A stretch of DNA of 64,000 nucleotides from Pholiota molesta (lineage: Eukaryota > Basidiomycota > Agaricomycetes > Agaricales > Strophariaceae), in contig JACGCK010000036.1 of assembly GCA_014925825.1 (NCBI GenBank), positions 248,001-312,000 of the forward strand, read 5' to 3'. Numbering within the stretch: the stretch's first letter is position 1; every line of letters starts with the position of its first letter. Positions 1 through 11,713 of the stretch are shown here, piece after piece. The notes beneath the pieces are model-generated. The model did not search any database, was not told the DNA's origin, and worked only from the letters and a program-made list of their open reading frames with translations. A program made the position numbers and the translations under genes.

Positions 1-1477
1 TCATCTGGGGTATAACGCCCATTGGTACTTCTCTGCAGGAAAAGTGGAGCAATAGAAACTGGGGTTGTGGGCGTTGGTTTTGTGGTCGAAGAAATAGATT
101 CCCGCCTGAGTTTAGTGGTTGAGATATTAGCAATTAATGTGGGAGATATTGGCGGGTCGACTGTAAATGGTGATTGCGCGCGAGGTGTAGTCGAATGAGA
201 TCGCTGTTCATCCAAATCAAAGTCTCGCGGGGTCATAGGCCGAGGCATCCCTGGCACATAACCAGGCATGGTCCGCGCTGGAATGGGAGAAGCGCGGCGT
301 TCACTGAACTCATCATGGATGGTCTTGTCAATGGAAATGGCCATGCCAGCTTCATAAACGGACGAGTTTCTGGAGATATGACTATCCCTCTTCTGCTCAG
401 TGAAAAATGAGGAAGTAAAAATACGGTAAAGAACGATGAACGAACCGCGTCTGAAGGAGGCAGATCCAAACTTCCCCGAGGAACGGGCACAGAACGAGGC
501 AATAAGATCTCATCTTCAACTTCGTCTTCTATCTCCTTTATAGCCTGTTCAATAGCCATTGATGCGCGTTTCAACACAGAAGGACCTAACGTCTTCTGCA
601 GGCGGTTTTCTGCAGCTGAAATGGCTTGTATGGCACTATCACTGAAAGGGATAGGTGGAACGAAGGGGGCAGAGTGTATATAGCCTTTCTCGTTAGGACT
701 TGATTGGACAGATGAAGAGGGTGTGTTGCCATCGGGAGTGACAGGCCGTAGGTTTGCATTTGACAATTCTCTTGCAGAATTCTCGGTTGGGGTGAGAGAC
801 AAGGTGCGCATGCTCGCGCCCGAGCCCTTCGAAGACGCGACGCTCTTGAGATACGTATAGTCGCGTAGACGCCCAGACCCGAACAAATTATTGCTATAGC
901 GTTTCGTTGACCGACCAGGTGATGATGTGACGCTTGACGTAGCAGTTCCCGTCGATCTCACGGAATTCCTAATGCCATCTTCGTCTTGAGATATCTGCTC
1001 CTGTGACGCACCTGGTGAAGGCGTAGCACGAGACCGTAAGCGCCCTAACGTCTCCAACAACATATCCTCCTCCTCTTCGCTGATCTGATTCGGTGCACCT
1101 CGTGCTCGCTGATTTGCTAATCTGGTCCTGAGATTGTCAACAGAGACGGGGTCTCCAGTTGCTGAGCGTAGTAGAGAGAAGCGCCGAGAAAGGCTAGAGA
1201 ATAAGGGAATAGTCGAACGAGTGTCAGTTTACGTCAAGAGCAAGGGACATAGTACAATGACGCTCACTCGGGCAAGATTAAGGATGTCCGAAAGTCGTTT
1301 GTAGGGGGGAGCTCTGGCAAGGCGTCGTGCGTGTCCAAGTCCAAGTCCTGAGACAACTGAGTGCGTTTCGCGTCGGATTTTTTGCTGTTCGGATTGGTTA
1401 AAAAAGGCACAGGAAGATGAGTTAAGAGGTCGCGGATGGAAATAAGCAGCGGACTGTGCTTACCGAAAACGATGCAT
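1..1477 (-). CDS. Conserved Ser/Pro-rich orphan protein, 3' end outside window
   Basis: I do not recognise this protein. The start is the ATG at 1475-1477; a tiny first exon (MHRFR) ends at 1464 with donor GTAAGC, and a second intron lies at about 1191-1264. The joined N-terminus runs through Lys/Arg, an acidic stretch, then RTSLILPDLSRRFSLLRS and an acidic EEEED segment, which looks like a conserved core. The remainder is Ser/Thr/Pro-rich, with SPTK-like and TTPRAQSP-type sites, as in regulatory or scaffold proteins. The reading frame is still open at position 1, so the C-terminus is missing. The frame changes by one base at an A-run at 417-421 (see findings). No membrane segment or enzyme motif is visible. 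That it is coding is fairly sure; function is unknown. Confidence 0.7.
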
Positions 1478-1980
1478 ATTGGACAGTCGGGACCTCGCTT
1501 TATACACGCTGGACAGAGGATGGGCGCCGGACAGCTATTTGGCAAAGACACTGGGCAACGTGGTAAACACGAGTTGCGCCGTTTGGAGTTGAAGAAGATC
1601 GAAAAGGAAGGGACTTCGCAGGGTCAGACAGGCGACTTTCTGTAGTAGAATCAGACGAAGAAATAGAGCATGGGGGTAAAAAGCAGCTTCCGGGAAAATA
1701 TGTCGGCGTAAAGAGAAGATATGGATCAGAACGAGAACGAGCAGGCTGCCAAAAGAGCGCACTCAGCAAACTCAACAACACCGTCACGCAAATTACAAGC
1801 CTGCCATATTTGGATCAATCTTGCCGATAACTTGCCGAGTTCAGTTCAGCATTGTAAATAGGACAGCACTGCACGCGTGGAAATCGTACTAAGGACATGT
1901 ATTGCACGAATAGCAGATGAATAGCTATTGAAAATAAGAGTATAGTAAAATTACATTCTTCCGACAATTTATTCATTCAG
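1478..1980. other. Intergenic region between orphan gene and E2 gene
   Basis: About 500 bp between the start of the orphan gene and the stop of the E2 gene, both on the minus strand. It should hold the promoter and 5' UTR of the former and the 3' UTR of the latter. I see no further coding signal that survives inspection and no repeat. Confidence 0.4.
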
Positions 1981-2943
1981 TCAAGACGAAGCGTATCTAG
2001 AGAATTACCCGTCAGCTACATGAATTCCCTGGAACGCGTCGAGACTTACTTCTTGGACCATTCCTTTGCTGTGGCCAGGAATTTAGCTTTGTCATTTTTG
2101 AGTTGCTGAAAGGCAGATATAAGAATCAAGCATGCAGAAAAGGTGCACATCACACGCACAGCAGCGATATCAGGCTCAAAAGGGTCATCCGGGCTTGGAT
2201 TGTTGACCTTTTCCTGGATGACGGCCAAAACTATTCCGCAGGATGAGTGATGTCCCATTTACAAGAACAGAGGAAATGATTGGCTCACCTGTAGACAAAG
2301 TCACGGCAGGTTTCCACTATAAATTCGGGGGATTGTAAAAACACGAGGAGATAGCCGCGGCGGTATATGAATGACACACCTCATCTCTCAGGATAGGTAC
2401 GCAGATTGCACCCTCTTCGTTAATACCTGGATGGTAGATCTTTGTCGTAAATGTCACCTTGAAGGGTAGAGAAGGCCAGTAATTAGTCATAAAACACACG
2501 CTTCGCACTGACAAATTAATTATTCACGGTTGGCGCTTTGAATGGGTAGTTCTCGGGCAGAGACACATTGAAGTTAAATGTTGCATTCTTGTAGGGAGAA
2601 CTAGACTATTGTGGACGTCAACACGCAGAGTACATCTAAAAAAGAGAGCACGAGACTCACATCGGCCTTGATGGAACACTTCCATTCAAACAGATTGTCA
2701 TCCTTTAGCTCGACTGAGATTCCCTAATAAATCAGAGGGTTTGAATGAAGCGACATTTTCAGAGAGTGCGGATATCTTCACAGCAATTGGATTGTTCTTG
2801 ATGTCTGTGAGTTCCTGAGAAGACGTAAGTGCGAGATGAGACTCGAATCAAGAGCATAGTCACCCGTTGAATTCGTCTAAATCAACGTCAGATGGAGCGG
2901 CAAGCAAAGAGTGTGTATATTACCTTTGAGCAGTAGGCGCCAT
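1981..2943 (-). CDS. Ubiquitin-conjugating enzyme E2 (UBC4/UBE2L-like)
   Basis: A small E2 of about 150 residues spread over seven or eight short exons. Start MAPTAQR at 2941-2943; the end is EWSKKYASS with stop at 1981-1983. E2 hallmarks appear in order: N-terminal helix with RRIQRELTDIK, the NYPFKAP turn, KIYHPGINEEGAIC with the presumed catalytic Cys, LRDEWKPAVTLST, and NNPSPDDPFEPDIA, then the C-terminal helix with KEWSKKYA as in UBC4/5. E2s accept ubiquitin (or a related modifier) from E1 on this Cys and pass it to substrates with an E3. The usual HPN triad reads HPG here, so the Asn that normally supports catalysis is replaced. UBC4/5 and UBE2L3 are the nearest families I can name; which one is unsure. 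It is divergent from the Bre2 gene. Confidence 0.88.
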
Positions 2944-3584
2944 TAAATCGGGAGAAAAGCGAGTTAGATGATAGTGAAGTGTTGGAAAGAAAGCAAGTCA
3001 CGGTGATGCAGGCAGTGGCGGCGCGGAGCCAGATTGATCAATCCCAAATTTGGAAAGACCTTGTTATATTGGCGCGTCGCCGTCGTCGCGTCCAAGTCTG
3101 ACTAAGGCAATACTTACTACTTTGTGAACTCCAACAGATTATATTCAATAAAGTGCTTGTATAATGCAACAGAACTGCTTGCCTTCTGAATACATAGTTT
3201 TTTTCTTCTATACGTCGTTGAATGAAGAACTTTTTGATGACAATTAATTGAAATCATCAAGAAATCATTGATTAATCTTTCAATGTCCTGTTTTGCAATG
3301 ATCAGGTTATTCAATACTCCCAATCTTCTGGGTATGTAATGGATGCAACATCTTTACCTCGACCCTCATTTTAAGTGTTCTTAGTATGAGCAATCGCAGC
3401 CTGCAGTGTGAATTTTGAAAGGCAACTTGCTAGTCCATTCAAGGCTTAAATTGCCACGTGATATTCCCAGAACGTAGACTAATAGTAATATGAAAGTACT
3501 GGCCTTAACTAATAACTTCAAGTACCCTCATAAATCAATGGGCTATTAGCTTTCTTTGAACTTGCCACATCCTCTATATACTTT
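2944..3584. promoter_or_regulatory. Shared divergent promoter region, E2 / Bre2
   Basis: 640 bp between two diverging start codons, so it must contain both promoters. The centre (about 3120-3480) is AT-rich. A 68-codon minus-strand frame at 3117-3323 shows no family resemblance and I do not count it as a gene. No specific factor site was identified. Confidence 0.45.
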
Positions 3585-5727
3585 ATGCGCGCCGAAGGAT
3601 CTTCCCCTCCTCCTCCAGAATCCCTATTAAACTTAGGAATCCCCTCTTCCGTCCATCTAAATGGTGCCTCTATCCCGACCACTACGACAGCAGCGCCCTC
3701 TCGAAAGCGCAAACGAGCAGCTGTAGCCGCTTCTTCTCCTGCACCTTCGGACCAGGCCAGCAATGCGGGCGGCACCCCCAATACCACAGAGTGCGCTCTT
3801 TGTTATTTGCTGTTAGATTCATCTCTTGATGCTTTGATACACCAGTCTCCTTGCAACGTCGCGTGCAGATCTCTCCTCGCGGCCCATTCTAACACTGTCG
3901 CGCGGACCCATATTCGTACCCATTTCAGAAGGCTCGGAATGGTTCAAAACAGAGATGGTTGGCGTTAATCGGGTAGGATACCGCTACGTACCTGCTGGTA
4001 TCAATCCACCAGGATACGCAACACCTTGCCGCACAATTGAAAGCAACCCAACTTCCTTTCGTATCAGCTGGGAGGACCGTAGTCCATTCCTCAAAGTTAG
4101 CAAAGACGGTCTGAGCATCGGTGGCAGCAAGGGATTCCGAAGCGCGCGTTGCAATGCGCCTATACGCGAAGGAAAATGGTATATGGAAGTCAAGATACTG
4201 AATGGTGGTGGCGAGCACAGTGGCGAAGATTCTTTGAGGGAAGGAGGCCATGTGCGTCTTGGTTGGGGAAGAAGAGAGGCTTCTTTAAATGCGCCCGTCG
4301 GTGTAGATGGATACAGCTATGGCTATCGCGACAAAACGGGTGAAAAGGTCACTCTATCGAGACCACGTCCATACGGACGCCCATTTGGCACCGGAGATGT
4401 GATAGGTATGTATATATCTCTGCCGCCGCGTCGCCAACCAAATAAAAAGGATCCACTGGACCCGGCGCACCTCAAACGCGAGCGTATACCTATCGATCTC
4501 AAAGGCCAGGAAGTCTTTGAAATTTTGGAATATCCGCAATCGAAGGAGATGATGGCTCTCATGGACTACTCTGGGAAAACGCCCAATTCAGCATCTGTGC
4601 CTTCGTCGAGTAAGAAGACTGCGAACGGCAAATTACCCGAACGCGGAGGGCCTACGGTTGCCAGCGTGAAACCGGCAGCGACGAACCTTCGACCTTTACC
4701 CATTCTCTCGAATTCTCGTATTGCATTTTTTGTGAATGGCGAACCACAGGGTATCGCCTTTCAGGACATATATGACTACCTACCTCTTCGTCAAACCGAT
4801 ACACAGAAAGCCAACTCAAGAAAGCGTACACGAGAAGGCGTAAAAGAGCACAGGGAAAATCCATTTGACGATGGGACTCTCGGATATTATCCATTCATCT
4901 CGCTATTCAACGATGCTAGCGTGCGGCTGAATCCTGGACCGAACTTTGAGTTTCCTCCCCCTCCCGATATCGATGCTCTTCTCGACGCTCAATCCTCGAA
5001 ATCCGCATCTGAATCCTCTGGCAGCGATACACACATACAACCGCTACCACTTAATCCTACCTCTTCTAGCATTGAAATCAACCCAGTTGTCGGCACTTCG
5101 GATGTCAAACCAGCTATACACCAAAATAACTTCAACTCGGCTGATACCACCACAGACAATGCCGTATCTCTGAACGATATCGAAGCTCAGCGAACCTGGC
5201 AACCTGCCTGCGAGCGTTACGCCCAATTTATGCAAGAAGAATGGGCATTCGATGCTGTCGAAGAAGAAGAGGCGAAAGTTGAACTCGAAAAACTTGCCGC
5301 AGCTGACAAGCTCGAGGAGGACAAGCGGAAGCAGCGCGAGAAAAAGCGCCAGCAGGCTGAGGCGCGGCGTGCCGCTGACGCGCGACGCAGAGCAGAGGAG
5401 AAAGCACGAAAGGCAGCCGAAGCCAGGGCGACGCGTGCGGGTGGGGGCGAACACGAGTTCCCAACAACAACACTCACCCCTTCTTCGTCGGCGTCACCGT
5501 ATCCTGCGTTCGCGCCAGAGCGAAATCAGCCGAGCCCAAGCCCTCTGCGCCATTCTACAGCTTTTGAACCAGAGGGTTCTGTCGAGTATGAAAATTCTCC
5601 GGCGCCTACGTTTGCGTCGTATGATGAGAGAAGAGGCGCCCAGAGTGGTCACACGTCGGAGACCCCCGACAATGATATGGACGTGGATCACGATATTGAA
5701 GCGCTGATTGCGGATACACCCACTTGA
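3585..5727 (+). CDS. BRE2: COMPASS subunit Bre2/Ash2-like, SPRY domain
   Basis: Bre2/Ash2 is the SPRY-domain subunit of the Set1/COMPASS histone H3K4 methyltransferase and acts in the nucleus. Exon 1 (ATG at 3585) encodes a low-complexity N-terminus with a basic SRKRKR patch, a likely nuclear localisation signal. After an intron of about 140 bp the main exon reads GSEWFKTEMVGVNRVGYRYV, then a SPRY core: SFRISWEDRSPFLKVSKDG, EGKWYMEVKIL, HVRLGWGRREA, GYSYGYRDKTG, GDVIGMYI, and after an insertion RIAFFVNGEPQGIAF and YYPFISLFNDA. The split SPRY with a long insert is typical of fungal Bre2. The C-terminal part holds a charged Glu/Lys/Ala coiled coil (about 5250-5450) and an acidic tail. With the obvious donor (GTGCGC) and acceptor (TTTCAG) the exon 1 join does not keep frame, so that junction is provisional. 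Confidence 0.88.
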
Positions 5728-6044
5728 CACTTTCCTTTATCTGTAATGTTATAATTATTGCTTTCCTGATGGTGTTTGTGTATTTTGGTAGTAGTGAATG
5801 GTATATATATATAAAGTTATTTAGCGATTTACAGTCCAAAATCTGGAAGATGTAATATATTCGGCATGGGCAATGCATGTTCGAAGAGCATTACACTGTA
5901 AATAGCATTATGAGATTAAGTCATATATTGTCTCTGTTCTGCTACCAGTGCATTGAATTGAAGAATACAGAGTCGACAAAGTCCAGGAAGCAAACTATGG
6001 TGGTATAATCGTACACTGTACAGTCCACAGGATTCATGTGGCGT
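5728..6044. other. Convergent 3' intergenic region
   Basis: 317 bp between the stops of Bre2 (plus) and the membrane protein (minus). AT-rich, with TATATATATA near 5800. It presumably holds both polyadenylation regions. Nothing else was seen. Confidence 0.4.
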
Positions 6045-7963
6045 TCACTCTATGGATATCCGAGAACTCAGCGGTACTCCTTTGGTACCTTGCAATTCGC
6101 TCATGTTGCCCGCAGAGTTGGGACTAGACACAGTTGGACGCGTAGCAGGCACAGCTAAAATACGTCGTAAGTTGATGCTTCAAGAAGCGGAATGCAGCAC
6201 GTCTTACCATGAACTTTGGAGTTTATGAGACCACGGTCGAAGTCGGTGTAACACCGAATGCTCACTCCAAAAGTGGCTAGCAAGATAAGGAAAGCAACAA
6301 TGGCTGGGAGATGGTAAGCGAAACTGTAAGGCGAAGTAAGGAATAGGTGCATACTAAATGTCGTCAGAGTCGCTCTCGTGGTCAAGTATTGAAAGGATGA
6401 GGCAGGCGAATACATTCGAACGAGTTTATACACTGGAGATGGTCAATACAAAGATTCCTGGCGGAAAAAGATTGCTTACCAACTAGCAAAAAAAGCAGAA
6501 AATTCTCAGAAATAGTCCAAAAAAATTAATAGAAAGGGTCAGACTCACAGTAGCTCAACGCTCCGAGCATCATAACAAATGATGTAATCATGATCCTTAG
6601 TTGAATAGGGTAAGTAAAGCCCTGAGATACATAATAAGCATGACTTACGGTTTGATTTCTCTCTGTACGGCCCATCCACACAGAACAAGGAGGATTAAAA
6701 CAACGGGTATAGCAGCAATAGTGATTCCAAATTCAGCAGAATTATGTTGTAGAACCACAATGAGCAACTTGCAATGATAGCACGGATTAAAATAGGCTTT
6801 TCTAAAGGACAATACATAGAAACACACCTGGATTGTGACGCCAGTGAAGAAGAAGAAATCGAATTTGAGTAGACAGATGACGATTTGGTACCATTGATAC
6901 ATGGCTGCGGATTTATAATCAGAAATATGGTCGTATGTCAGCTGCACGCCACGCACTTTTCATCTTGGGATTAGCCCCAACGACATGGAAGATGGCCCAG
7001 CTAAAAGTTGCGTGTCAATACTCGGATATAAGAGTGGGTGTTGGGGACATTGTAAGCCAAAACCTACCCGAATTCACTGTACAGCTGCTTGATGAAGAAT
7101 AGCATAAAGAGCCATGATCCGCCAATGATACATGGCGCAGCAATGAGAAGCGGTCGTATCTCATTCCAAAGTGTGCCGGGACCTTCACAGTTCTAAAGAA
7201 AAGAATAGGCATCGAGAACACGACGAAGGAAAGGATGATCACACACTGCAAAAACGAATTGCACGGCGCAATTTACATCAGGATTTGTGACCAAAGCAGT
7301 CTTGGTCTGGTGTATTTGTAAAGCGGCGAAGACTAGCAAACATCCATGGAAGACTGTTCCATGTTTCGATTATCAAACATGTGTAGTCAGAGCATCAGAA
7401 GACGTACTGAGGATTCCAACAAGTTGGATAATATTCCGTAGTCTCAGTGCGTCAAAGGCCATCACAAGTTCAAAAACCCTGTAATACAACATGTTGAGCC
7501 TTGGAATATCGCGTGGTTGCCATGGAAGTGTAACGTACTCTGCGAGGGCGAATAGAGCTAGATAACATGGCACAGTCTAGGGGTGAATTAATTCAATTGA
7601 AGGACATATTTTTGTGGATATCGACGACCAAAATACCTTGTATCTTGTAAGGTGGAGATCCACATGGTCTTCAATCTGTTAGAGAAGGCCATGCATGTAG
7701 TTTTGTCAACCATTTTTTAACGAAAAAACGTACTTTGTGGAAAACAATCCCAACTAGAACCACAACTGCTATAGCTTCTGCTCAGCCAAAAGATTTTCTT
7801 CAGTCATAAATTCCGTGTTCAAAGATGCCGGGTGTTACTGACGAATTGTGACTAATTATGGGAGATCAGCCGACCGTAACCTGTAGTACAAGGATTTTAG
7901 ATGCTCACTTGTAGCAATGAATGCACGCTGCGCCCGCGTCGCGAGCAAGGGCTCGGGAGCCAT
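6045..7963 (-). CDS. Multi-pass membrane protein, UPF0658 Golgi-type
   Basis: A gene of many small exons encoding a hydrophobic protein. Readable segments in order are AVVVLVGIVFHK, IEDHVDLHLTRYKTVPCYLALF, FDALRLRNIIQLVGIL, a membrane segment with MYQWYQIVICLLKFDFFFF, FGITIAAIPVVLILLVLCGWA, and VAFLILLATFGVSIRCYTDFD, followed by a soluble tail ending SSRISIE (stop 6045-6047). The LRLRNIIQLVGI block and the seven-or-so membrane spans match what I know of the fungal UPF0658 Golgi membrane family, whose molecular role is not established. The 5' end is uncertain: the best ATG is at 7961-7963 (MAPEPLLATRAQRAF), but the first splice junctions do not resolve cleanly. The gene is supported; the family name is moderately sure. 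Confidence 0.62.
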
Positions 7964-8411
7964 GGAGGAGGGGAGAGAAGAATGGAGGGAGCCGAAAAGT
8001 GCGTGATGAATCGAGGACGGGCGGCCTTATGCTTATTTGTCGGAAGGCGATCAACGACATAAAAAGCACAGCATCAGCACCAAATCAACACGGCCACGGG
8101 TCCACATTTGGTCCCCCCCATCCTTATTACTGTGTCAGTCCATTCTCCCGTCAATTTGGGTGCAAAATATTTACATGTCTCGAAGAACATGGTCGGCATA
8201 CGTTCTTCAGCATACTAATTAAGACGGCTCTCCAGGACATGTCGATAGGGAAAACCTTGGTGTGTAATGCAACGATTCCTTTTTTAGTGTCGTCAACGAT
8301 CACCGTTTCAACAATTGGCCTGTGTGTACTGGTGGGCCTGGTGTGGGTCTGACGGTCAACATTCGAATGATTGACGGTTGCGACATCTTTCTGAAAAAGA
8401 TAGGACTACAT
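7964..8411. other. Intergenic region
   Basis: About 450 bp between the membrane-protein start and the SET-protein stop, both minus strand. A 143-codon plus-strand frame (7921-8352) crosses it but overlaps exon 1 of the membrane protein, starts with Arg-rich low complexity, and resembles no family, so I leave it out. Confidence 0.35.
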
Positions 8412-10079
8412 TTAAAATTCTTCATTATTCTCCAAACTGCGTATCACAGCTGCAGCTACAGTTATTTCTTCCTTCCATAGAGCTTCAATAGCAACCTTGG
8501 CATAACCGACAGGAAAGGTAGAAGCCGGAGCGCTAAAGTCTCGCACCATGCAAATCCTCTTAACACCTGCCTCGGCGATCTGAACAACGTCCTCACACAA
8601 TTTTAACAATGTGCCTCTCCAAAGCCTCTCGTTCTCGATAGAAATTGTATCCTGATGTCCTAGAGTCGTGTTTCGCCATTGCTCTAATAATTGCTCCGAG
8701 TTTGGTGGTATAACCTTCGCAGAGAGTGGTATGATATGGTATAGGCGTAAAGCGGTGATCAATCGATAAGAGGGGTGTGCTGGTGCTGGTGCGGAATACA
8801 TAGTCCAATCCCTGCAAACAGTGTCGCCATGAGGAAAATTTATCCGAATAGTCCAAAGGTAAAAAAACATACCCCCAATACCCTTCCGCGATGAGCACTT
8901 CCTTCATCCATGCGCCCACTTGCTCTCTCTCTTTGAATAAATTCTCTACAGGTTCTTGCAGCTCAAACTCTCCGACGAAAGTGTTACCCGAAGCTTCAAT
9001 TGCACTCTGCGACATGATGAAAGCATATTCACAAAAAAGAGTCGCGTTTGAATGTGGACCATAGCGGAGATAGATCTCATCGCCAGTAGAAGTCTCCGTT
9101 GCGGAAGGAGAAAGCAAAATGAACTTCTCCCCAAATTTGCCTTTTCCCAGTGGGCCTGTGTTCCAGATTTCGCTTTCCGTTGGTTTTGGCATACAATAAG
9201 GAGGATGCTCGGCATGGTTGGCAAAGTCGAAAATAGGACATAGTGTCATGTTGTCCGGATCCGAACGTGATTTCTTTAATCTGTGGTAGACACATCGAGT
9301 GTTGACTGCGGGCATACTCTAAGGATTTGGGTGGGCACTCTCGAAAAAGACTAAACGAACGTACCATTTAGCCAGGCCCAGAGATAGTCCTCTTCCAAAT
9401 CATCCAGAGAGTCTGTTGTGTGGTTTGGTAACAATATCGGGTTTTTTCTCTAACAAGGCCACAAGTCAACGGGAGATCATTGACCCCAGGTTTACAAACG
9501 AACCAGATAGGTTTTAGTAGTATTCCAATCAATTTCGAATAGGTTCCCAATTTTATCAAGCTTTGCAAGGATACGAGACGGCAAAAGTTCGATGAGTTGA
9601 GCTTCCAGCACATTTTCTTTTGCGCGTTCTTTCTTCCATAGCCAAGTCAATGGATGCGAGTCGAAATCCTGTGGTAGGACCGAAATATATGGACCGAACA
9701 GTGGATCAGAAGATGCCTGCCCTTTGCTTGGGCGGTTCAATAGTAGATGCAGCGATACAAATTGAGTACAGGTCAATTTTGGATGACTCGGAGGATAGTG
9801 AGGTGCAAGAGTAAGGGAGTTCAGGAGTGCCTTGGCAGGTATAGTAAACAGAGGGGTGGATGGTGCAATAGGCCGCAGAGCAAACAATCCATATCCTGCG
9901 TCTATTCAAACCGCAGAGATTTTCTAAGTTGGTTTCCGTTGATGGTCGACTAACGACTGACCAGGACTCGATCGGGCTTGTACTGGTAGCTTTTCTGGTG
10001 ACACATCCATTCCATGGCCTGCGAGCCACTCAATCAATGCGCCCCAGTGAGGATGTAGCTCGCTACCATCAAGGTTCAT
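8412..10079 (-). CDS. SET-domain protein lysine methyltransferase
   Basis: A Rubisco-LSMT/SETD-type SET protein, a class that methylates lysines of non-histone targets such as ribosomal proteins with S-adenosylmethionine. Start MNLDGSELHPHWGALIEWL at 10077-10079; an in-frame ATG nine codons upstream (10106) is less likely. After an intron comes GYGLFALRPIAPSTPLFTIP, the N-terminal SET strand. The SET core has LCPIFDFANHAEHPPYC, matching the PxxDxxNH signature, and GDEIYLRYGPHSNATLFCEYAF, matching the YGxxxNxxLLxxYGF substrate/cofactor block. The C-terminal half is helical, like the LSMT substrate-binding domain, and ends SLENNEEF. About six exons. It is divergent from the dehydrogenase. The substrate cannot be told from sequence. 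Confidence 0.85.
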
Positions 10080-10218
10080 GAGATGATGAGAGACTAAAGT
10101 GATCAAGGCAGCCGTTGAATTTCAATGAAATTTCACGTCGCAAGCAGCTTTCCGGGCCGGGCCGATCACGCGTCGATCGCGAAATAGTTGGTACATACCC
10201 CTATGATAGCGTGCAATA
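10080..10218. promoter_or_regulatory. Short divergent promoter, SET protein / SDR
   Basis: Only 139 bp separate the SET-protein ATG from the first plausible ATG of the dehydrogenase, or 238 bp if the dehydrogenase starts at 10318. Both promoters must lie here. It contains CGCGTCGATCGCG (10169-10181), an imperfect GC-rich palindrome. No defined factor site was assigned. Confidence 0.45.
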
Positions 10219-11487
10219 ATGCTCTTGACCGCGCGGATAAGAAGCAGGCTCTTCCACACGCGTCTTTTCCCAGTGCTTTCTCGCGTTATCGATCCATCAA
10301 CTTTCTCATCTAGAAACATGTCCGTCTTCAACGCCTCCCGCCTTGTTGGCAAGACCGTTTTGGTCACCGGCGCTAGCAGCGGTATTGGCGCCGTAAGTCT
10401 AAATCATCGTTAATCGAAGGGCTTGACATCTGACAGCCTCAATCCATAGGCCACTGCAGTTCTGTTTGCCAAAGTGAGAGTGACCAGGCTTTGCCTGTTC
10501 TCCCAACTTACGTGATGATCGTCAGGGTGGAGCCAATGTTATCCTCCTTGCCAGGAGGGCAGAGGCTCTTGCGAAGGTCGCCGAGGCCTGTGCTGCCGCT
10601 TATAAAGAGTCGGGATTGCAGCAAGGAGGGAAATTTGCATCAATTCAGCTCGACGTATCAGATAAAGCACAGATTGCTGCTCTTTGGACCAAAGTACCCC
10701 AAGAGCTCCGGGATGTTGACATTCTTGGTATGTGTGCAAGAAAAGGGTGTCAAAACAGATTATCTATCCAAGTGCTCAATATTTGTTTAGTTAACAACGC
10801 AGGCTTTGTGAAAGGCCTGGAACATGTGGGAGACATCAATGAGGACGACATTGACGCGATGTTCGCCACTAATGTTATTGGTCTCATCGCAATGACCCAA
10901 CTGCTCGTGCGGGGTAAAAGCATTTGTCTGTTCCTCTTAACAATTATCTCTAATTCCTTATTAGACTTCAAAAAGAAACAATCTGGCCATGTCATTAATC
11001 TCGGCTCTATCGCAGGGATTGAACCATATGCTGGAGGGAGCATCTACACTGCTACCAAGCATGCAGTCAACGCATTTACTGGCTCTCTCCGAAGAGAGCT
11101 TGTGAACACTCCCATTCGTGTGACAGAAATTCAACCAGGCAGGCTATATATACCATATTCCCATGACCAAAGGAAATATTTACTGAACTTCATGTTCTAG
11201 GTATGGTCGAGACGGAATTCTCCGTCGTCCGATTCCGTGGAGACGAAGCTGCGGCTAAGAAGGTTTACGAAGGTCTTCAACCATGTCAGTTCCCTAGATT
11301 TGAATGTTCATTCAATCAAACCCTGGCTGATTTCGATCCGTTTTTCTTTTCAGTAACGGCAGAAGACATCGCCGAAGAAATCGTCTGGGCTGCTGCTCGT
11401 CCACCTCATGTCAACATCGCCGATGTCCTTGTGTTCCCAGTCAATCAAGCAAGCGCCGGTATCAACTACAAAGCACCTAAGAAGTAA
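10219..11487 (+). CDS. Short-chain dehydrogenase/reductase (YdfG/YMR226C-like)
   Basis: A classical SDR oxidoreductase using NAD(P)H. The glycine-rich cofactor motif TGASSGIGA is just after the N-terminus; NNAG, the NVIGLIAMTQ segment, and the catalytic Ser (NLGSIAGIEPYAGGS) with YxxxK (YTATKHAVNAF) follow in the usual order, then IRVTEIQPG and a C-terminal MVETEFS. Its layout resembles yeast YMR226C/YdfG, which oxidise L-allo-threonine and reduce 3-hydroxy acid semialdehydes. Six exons, with short introns near 10393, 10470-10525, 10726-10790, 10914-10965, 11140-11200 and 11285-11353. Two starts are possible: ATG 10318 gives the usual SDR length; ATG 10219 adds 33 residues rich in Arg, Leu and Ser without acidic residues until near the end, which could be a mitochondrial presequence. 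Confidence 0.9.
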
Positions 11488-11713
11488 GAAAAAACTGACA
11501 GGTTGATTGTAATTCCTACATGACTATGCATATATATACAATAGGAAATATGATATCAATGTACGACGTCCGGCCCTGTAGCTAAGTTAGAACTATACCC
11601 TAAAATCTACAGTGGACATACTAAGATGCGGCTTATGAGGTCGTTAGGCATGAAGATACTTTATATAAATATGGACCATATATCCCAATGACAAAGAAGT
11701 GGGCTACACGGGA

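Noticed and set aside
3117..3323. 68-codon minus-strand frame between E2 and Bre2
   Set aside because: AT-rich, starts inside a divergent promoter, no family resemblance.
7921..8352. 143-codon plus-strand frame
   Set aside because: Overlaps exon 1 of the membrane protein on the other strand, low-complexity start, no recognisable domain.
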